Positions 57,853-64,000 of a stretch of DNA of 64,000 bases are shown in pieces. The stretch comes from Apophysomyces variabilis (lineage: Eukaryota > Mucoromycota > Mucoromycetes > Mucorales > Mucoraceae): the NCBI GenBank assembly GCA_002749535.1, contig MZZL01000379.1, forward strand, positions 124,001 through 188,000. The letters are read 5' to 3'. The stretch's first letter is position 1, and the number at the start of each line of letters is the position of its first letter. The notes under the pieces are model-generated. The model had not been told where the DNA came from and did not search any database. It saw only the letters and a list, made by a program, of their open reading frames with translations. The position numbers and the translations under genes are program-made.

Positions 57853-60800
57853 ATACCTATTCATTCTAAATTTGTTTTGTTTTTGTCATAAAGAATCTTA
57901 TACCGCCTATTGTCAGTTAAAACACTAGGGTGTTTTCAGCTTTTTCTTTGAGTTGATGTATGAGCTTATAAACTATGTCATTGACAAAGAGCTGGGTTAC
58001 TCTCGAAATGGTAAGCTCGTACAATGTTGGGAGGTTGCTTGGACTAGCCTAGCCGAAATGAGCCAGTAAAGCCGCAACTGGCTCATACAAATCTGAATCG
58101 GGCCATTGAAAACATGCCCCCCCCCGAATCGAGTCGGCTATGATTAATCTATATCAGCGATAACAAAAATATGCTTCGACCCATGGGAATCGAGCCAAAA
58201 ACCAACGTGAAGGAAATTAATAGTTATTGAGAAATTAAGAGCGGACAACGGGCAACATCAAGGAAGGATGGGCAAGCGTTCGTGACCACGAACTATGGTT
58301 TCTTGTTCGTGTATGTACAACTGCGCGGATGGGATGGGTAAGAGTTTCGCAATAATAACTGACTTAAGGGAAAGACAAAAGCATCCAGAACTTGCTTCAC
58401 GCTAGCATGTTTTATTTCGAGCCGCTGTAGCTTCGCTCGCGTCTTCTCAATCTTCGCTTCAATGACGCAAATAACTTTCCTCTAGTTTCATAAACCATAT
58501 CGAGGATAAGAAAATGAATATCATCATATAACCGTTTACAAGTACAATGAAGAGGACTGGAAGCTTGTGGGAACTGGTACCATGCTAATTCTTGTCGTCT
58601 TGGTTAAAATGTTAGGTTTCATTGGCTGTATCAGGAAGATTGGCCATTTTGAGCGTGGCTGGCTTGGCGATCACTGCAAGCCTTCCTTGTTTTGTATTAT
58701 TGTAGACTGACGCATTCACATGTATATTAAAATTCAAGTACGCGCAGCTAGTTAAACATCTTAACATTGCGATTGTAACTCTTCGGATCAAATACATTTT
58801 TAAGAGTCCATTCTAGCCACATGCTGTAGACCGAAGGCTTGTTGTTCATCAGGAGCGGATACAGTTCGTTCCGTGTTTTTCCTCGTAGATTCTCACCTCA
58901 CGAGTTGCACTCGATGGTTTGAGTGAAAGAAGATGCTACATGATCTAGATTTGGTCAACAAATACCTTCTTCTGCCGGAGTCATCTAGGAATCGGTAAAC
59001 TACAGTACTCGATTGTTTGTGTTCGTTTGAAAGGTACGAGGTTCATTCGAACAGAAAACGAATGTTCCTCCTTTCTTTCGTGTTCGTCCGGAAAACGCGA
59101 AAGGCTCATTTTGTTATATACTGGCATACTTCGTAGGGTAAACGAACAAGCTTCATGTCACATCAAGGAATCATACCAATTAATTATCAAACAATGAGCT
59201 TGTGAATGATAAGCACCATTGGTATGCTGTCCAGAACTAATGTCACTTAAAGCTTTGAAACTATAATACTAAGCCTAGGCAAGGAAGTTTTAAGTCGTAC
59301 AGAGAAACGCGGCGAAAAGCCATACACCGTAAAAACTGGACGCGAAATAATATTATTGCAAAAAGTATTTTATTTCATAACAATCAATAACAGATGTCTG
59401 AAGAGATCGATATATCTCTTTAGCCAGACTTCTGCCGCGTTATATACTAAATTTAACGCCTGGAGATAAATATTGAGCAATCTATTAAAGATCTGGTTAG
59501 CGCCATCGATATAAATTAGAAATGTAAATCCATGTTAGATGCGCAATAAAGCTCAGGTTGAAGACTGAAGGTTTTTTATCATCAATACAGTTATGCGTGG
59601 TGCATGAATACCATATCATCACTGCCAAATTGCGCATCGCCAAATTGGATTTTTCGTAATGAATACGTACCATATGCAACTACTTGACGGAAGCTTGCAG
59701 TTTGCATCATGCTCATTATTCATTTTGACCTATTGTACAAAGGATAAGTGAACTGTTCTTTAACATTTCGCATTGTAACAGTTTTGCTTCACAAAGTAAA
59801 CAATCAGAAGATCACTTATAATGTTCTCCTCATCAATGCATTCCGAGAGATTCCCATTGATTATAACAATCATCATGTTTACTCCTTCACAAAAAGTTAC
59901 AAATTGTGAAAACTACACTTACAAGTTAATGTCCTCCAGACGACAGAGAAAAAAAGAGTCGCGTCTAAAAAGAACAGCACAGTGTGTGTATTTAAGTGTT
60001 ATTCGGGCTTTCAAAAAGGACTCGTTTTTCTTTATGTAAAAATTTTTTCACTTCGGTTCCGACGACAAGCCTCCAGTCGGTTCGTTCCCAACAGTATCCA
60101 ATCAAGCATGTCGGAATATCTCCAAACGGGAAGACGCTTGAAGAAAAACATTCATCCCAAATAAATCTTTTAAGAAGTTACTGTAGAGCATAAAGAGTGG
60201 ATCTATTATTGCAACCAACAAACCTTGTTGCGATCTATTGTAGGATACGAGGCACAACTTATGATTGTTGTTAATGCTGTCAGTTGGCTCAATTTCGTGT
60301 CTTTCATACTGCGTGTATGAAAGTAATCCAAGGCCTCGGCTCTCTTGTTCCCGTCAGTGATATCCCCATGTACATCTTCCACTGAGAAACGATGTCGTGC
60401 TAATGGCTAGAATAATGGAGCTAAATGAAAAGAATATATAACGGACAAATAATCATAAACGCGAAAGTGTTTTGAACCGGCAGCGTTATTTTCTTAGGTT
60501 ATATGGCTACAGTAACAGTTCGAATGTTCACCGGGATCATATCAACTCTATTACAAACGAAAGAATACACAAAAGCCTTCACTATATTTTCGCAACCAGG
60601 ACATCCTTACAACCCGCAGTAAATTCTGAATTGCCATATTAAGAACTCGATTTCCTTAACTGACAGATTATCAAAAGTATTAGAAAGAAAACGATTATTT
60701 GTTCTTATTTGCAGTGAAGTCGTCCTAAGAACTTGCAGATTGCTTTTATTTTCCGTTCTACTGATTCTGTGGAAGAGAAACAGACAATGTTGCAAGTTAA

Positions 60801-61064
60801 TTCGTTTCTAAATTTCTGTGGTGTGTGAAATTGAATTCATACATTTGCGAAATTTAAATTTCGAAATAGAGTATATTAGTGGGAAGTGTCATTAAAGATA
60901 CATGTTTTGAGGTTACTAAAAAGTGTTTGCTTCTCCAGGGAAGCAGCTTTGCTTTGTCCGGAGCATTTCCGTTTTCCAGCAACTTCGGTAAGTCACACAA
61001 AACCTGATTCCCTCTTTGAAAAGGCGAAAAAAATAGATCCCCTGGGATTTCGAATTGATTAGCC
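57853..61064. other. Long gene-free stretch
   Basis: 3.2 kb with no supportable gene. Contents include a 10-bp perfect hairpin at 58058-58086, a run of C near 58118-58126, and a block at 59030-59110 with repeated GTTCGT/GAACG words. The last ~150 bp are the CHORD gene promoter. Confidence 0.5.
58058..58086. repeat. Perfect 10-bp inverted repeat (hairpin)
   Basis: ATGAGCCAGT, a 9-nt loop, then ACTGGCTCAT. Isolated in non-coding DNA; it could be the terminus of an old element or part of a small RNA hairpin. No function is assigned. Confidence 0.5.
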
Positions 61065-62378
61065 ATGTTAAAGTGTACACGTAAAGGGTGCGAGAAGGAG
61101 TTCAACGAAGCAGAAAATGTGGATAACTGTAGGTAGTTTTCCCATAACAACAGGAGACCTAATCTACATGGGGACGTCGCCTAGGCTGTCAATTTCACCC
61201 AGGTGCACCAGTATTTCATGAAGGTATTGCCGTAAACCATCGATCGCACTGGGACTTAATATGATTGAAGGCTTAAAGGGTTGGTCTTGTTGCAAGAAGC
61301 GAGTGGTCGACTTTGACGAATTCCTTCAAATCCCTGGATGTACATACGGTCGCCATTCTACCCAGAAGCCTACTGTTCCTCAGACTCCTGCAAAGGAAGA
61401 GGTCGCCACACCCGCAGCTAGCCAGGTTACTAAGGATGGTGTAGAAATCTATGGTGAAGCGAAGAAACCCACTTCTAAGCCTGTAGTAGCCACACCCGTT
61501 GCTAAGACTGAAACCAAGGAAGAAAAGAAAGAACCTGAGATCGAGGAGGAAGATGATGAAACGGTCCCCGTATCCACAGGCACTGTCTGTAAGCGAAGAG
61601 GATGTGGTGTTGCGTATAAAGATAACGCAACTTCTCGTGGTGAGGGAGCGGAAGCCATCTGTAAATACCACCCTGGCGCTCCTGTTTTCCATGAAGGGTC
61701 GAAGGGATGGAGCTGTTGTCCTCGAAAAGTGCTCGAATTTGAGGAATTCCTTAAGATTCAAGGATGCAAAGTCGGTAAACATCTTTTTGTTGGAAGTGCC
61801 AAAGCAAAGGTACGGTATTGGCCATGTCATTTCTTGTTGTTCGTCCATTTGTCTAATAGATTAGTTATGATATTATAGAATACTCAGGAAGAGCTCGTGG
61901 ACTGCCGCACTGACTGGTATCAGACACAGACCAGCGTGATCCTGAGCATCTTTGCTAAGAACAAAGAGAGTACAGAAGTTAAATTCGAGGCACAATCCGT
62001 TAGCATCGATATCAAGATGAAAGATAACAAGCGCTACAAAAAGACAATTGCATTATTCCATGCAAGTGTTTTAAGCTAGTGGTAAAATTGAGAAAAAGAG
62101 CATTAATTGTTCTATAGACTATCGATCCTGAGCACTCCAAGTTCACTGTTCTCTCGACCAAGATTGAGTTGAACATGAAAAAAACAAGTGGTGTTTCATG
62201 GGCAGCATTGGAACCAACATCAGAGGTGAAGACCTGGACCACCTTTGGAGTAACAGGCACTGGTGGCACTGTTGGATCGAGAGAGGTACAGATATTTCGA
62301 TCTAATTCGGTGATGATTCTAATGACTCTCTAGATGCATTACAACCCTGACTCACCGCTCCATCTCTCAAATAACTAA
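61065..62378 (+). CDS. CHORD- and CS-domain protein (CHORDC1/CHP-1/RAR1 family)
   Basis: A zinc-binding Hsp90 co-chaperone. Exons 61065-61128, 61185-61223, 61271-61809, 61879-62067, 62118-62285 and 62334-62378 total 1044 nt, 347 residues. The first CHORD ([52 protein letters not shown]) spans residues ~1-75. A Lys/Glu/Pro linker follows. The second CHORD spans ~175-240 ([44 protein letters not shown]). The CS domain (DWYQTQTSVILSIFAKN; KFTVLSTKIELNMKK; SWAALEPT) fills the C-terminal third. All Cys/His ligands of both CHORDs appear present. The intron donor at 62068 (GTTTTAAG) is unusual but gives the expected reading frame. Confidence 0.95.
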
Positions 62379-63391
62379 GTATAGAATAGCTGATAGGTAG
62401 AATAAAAAAAATTGAATAAGGAACAATAAAAGGGGAACGTTGTAGACAGGATCGTAAAAAAGGCTTCTGTTAAAGATCTTCTTGGCGGAGGTTAATTCAT
62501 AGTGTGAGAGTTTGACTGGACTCATTTCAGGAACCTGTCTCACGGCTTCTAGACGCCATATCACCGCACAAATTAAACATAAAAAGCTGTAATTCCATTC
62601 ATTGCAAAGCTTGTGCTTCATCAGCGCAAATCGTCCTTGAAAGCGCTTAAATTTAGCCCAATGTTATAAAATGAGTATGGCAGCAGTCTTCCTATAGAAT
62701 GGATGAGAAAAAGAAGGGTGTGTTATTCACAAGATGCCCAGCAAAGGAACTATATTTGGCGTATAGCAAAAAGTTAATACTTAATTACATATACTCAGAA
62801 CGGAAAACGAAACAGAAGAGGATTTGGGCCTGCTTTATATCAACTGGCGAGGCAGAACGTATCCCATGCATCCCAAAGAAAAAGCATTTTTATTGCTCTT
62901 ACACTTCCCTATGTATCTGAAGGCTATATGGGAAAACGAAGAAACAAGAAGGCATTTACGTGGCAAAACTAGAGGCACAATTGTGTATGTCGTGGTACGT
63001 AAAGCACATACCAAAGTTCAAACATATGCTTGGCTGAACACGTAAAACGCCACATCAATGCATGCACTTGCTTGCGTAGTCTCGATCTCCTAAAGCTCGT
63101 CGATCCAGCAATATCCCTTCCAAAAATGCCGGCTAACCTAAGATTATAATTGTTGCTTGAGTTGTAGAACTCTTCTCATACTTGCACTTTAGCTTCTACT
63201 GATTTGATCACCTGGCCATGAATAAACCCTCTTTTTGACACTTTTCTGAAAAAGGAAATCTGTGCGTGACTCTTTTGGAGTGACAAAGGAAGCAAGGTGC
63301 CACTGTTCCGCATTTAACACTCTCGTCGTGTTTTCCGTGCGAGGATAGCTTATCGGACAACACGTTGCACGACATTGCATACTTATCTGCC
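62379..63391. other. Intergenic between CHORD and arrestin-like genes
   Basis: Mostly without recognisable genes, except the short frame at 62824-63045 described separately. The end is the promoter of the arrestin-like gene. Confidence 0.45.
62824..63045 (+). other. Protein-like short open frame, possibly the C-terminus of a decayed gene
   Basis: The 73-codon frame reads INWRGRTYPMHPKEKAFLLL, FPMYLKAIWENEETRRHLRG and GTIVYVVVRKAHTKVQTYAW. Its helix/strand pattern and aromatic content look like real protein, and coding-like sequence in another frame lies just before it (62699-62900). No family recognised; probably a fragment. Confidence 0.3.
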
Positions 63392-64000
63392 ATGAAGTCG
63401 CAAGCGAAAGGTTACAAATCAATCGACATTCGCTTAGATGAAGAAAAGTTTTACTTTCCTGGAGAGACTATTAGAGGTATAACTTATTAGGTAACCTTGA
63501 AGCACTCTCACACATCCTTTAGGCGCGGTTGTTCTACATCCAAAAAGCCCAACGAAAACAAACCACATCCGAATGAAGTTTGTTGGCGAAGTGTTTCTTT
63601 CAATTAGAGACAAGGAATCAATACATCTGTTTCAAAAAGCTTTGACCATTCCGGTAACTGGCACCGATTCGTCGAAATCACGCGTATTGGACGCAAAACC
63701 CCACAAGTTCGCATTCGAATTCATAGTACCTGATCTTCTGCAATTGCCAAGTTGTATGGAGGTAAAGAACAATTGTTTTACACGATGGTTATTAACAGAA
63801 GTCTCCTCAAAACGAATTTAACAAAGCTGGACAAAAAGAAAGCTTGGATACGATATACCCTTACTGCCATCCATGGGCGGCCAATGGTTCCAGAAACTTT
63901 ATGTGCTAAAGCAGAGTATAATGTGCCGATTCTGGAATTTATTGATGTTACATCGCCGAGATACTCTGCATATCAAGAGAAAACGGCCGAGATGTCGCTT
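63392..64000 (+). CDS. Arrestin-like protein, N-terminal part (runs off the window)
   Basis: Alpha-arrestins are adaptors that recruit ubiquitin ligases to membrane transporters. It starts at ATG 63392 (MKSQAKGYKSIDIRLDEEKF), with FYFPGETIRG joined by a short intron to AVVLHPKSPTKTNHIRMKFV, the opening strands of an arrestin N domain. FAFEFIVPDLLQLPSCME follows, then an intron ending at 63832 (AACAAAG) to LDKKKAWIRYTLTAIHGRP, the conserved 'IxYxLxA' strand. The fragment continues with EYNVPILEFIDVTSPRYS and is open at 64000. C-terminal PY motifs cannot be seen, so the subfamily is unknown. Confidence 0.85.

Noticed and set aside
61273..61848. 191-codon antisense frame in the CHORD gene
   Set aside because: It lies opposite a confident CHORD-domain exon and has no protein features of its own.
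1..64000. CRISPR arrays, operons, bacterial insertion sequences
   Set aside because: None seen; the DNA is clearly fungal nuclear sequence with spliced genes.

Overview
The window is nuclear DNA of a filamentous fungus, most likely a member of the Mucorales (Mucoromycota). Genes carry several short GT-AG introns (39 to about 117 nt). There are clear eukaryotic housekeeping genes (TFIIB, Ctf4/AND-1, TAM41, tropomyosin, a CHORD protein) and an NRPS-independent siderophore synthetase of the kind that makes rhizoferrin in Mucorales. I read splice sites by eye. For most spliced genes the exon lengths add up to a whole number of codons, and those models are given as exact exons.

Layout. 1-5309 is a graveyard: a decayed Crypton-type tyrosine recombinase (minus strand, ~1.38-2.64 kb) and a decayed hAT transposase (plus, ~2.9-5.3 kb). 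5310-8952 is an apparently intact 3643-bp hAT element, and a second, nearly identical copy lies inverted at 32423-36065. The 23.5 kb between them holds a SulP anion transporter (-), rhizoferrin-type siderophore synthetase (-), a DHA/ACS-type MFS transporter (+), a multipass membrane protein (+), aldose 1-epimerase (+), a WD40 protein (-), TFIIB (-), a charged zinc-finger-like protein (+), an unrecognised protein (-) and tRNA-Thr(CGU) (-). After copy 2 comes ~3.8 kb of gene-poor DNA (36.1-39.9 kb). Then follow acyl-CoA dehydrogenase (+), a SAM methyltransferase (-), TAM41 (+), a dsRBD-like protein (-), an alpha/beta hydrolase (+), Ctf4/AND-1 (+), a second Crypton relic with a GCR1_C-like domain (-, 54.06-55.74 kb), tropomyosin (+), a CHORD-CS protein (+) and the 5' part of an arrestin-like gene that runs off the window.

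Most interesting points. The two hAT copies are exact mirror images with no net length difference, and the 8 bp beside the inner end of copy 1 reappear, inverted, beside the outer end of copy 2. That is the footprint expected if the 23.5-kb segment was inverted by recombination between the copies or by an aberrant hAT transposition. The segment carries the siderophore synthetase, whose upstream DNA has two exact ATCWGATAA motifs, the site of fungal iron-responsive GATA repressors. The adjacent MFS gene needs a 6-nt internal exon to restore a conserved family motif.
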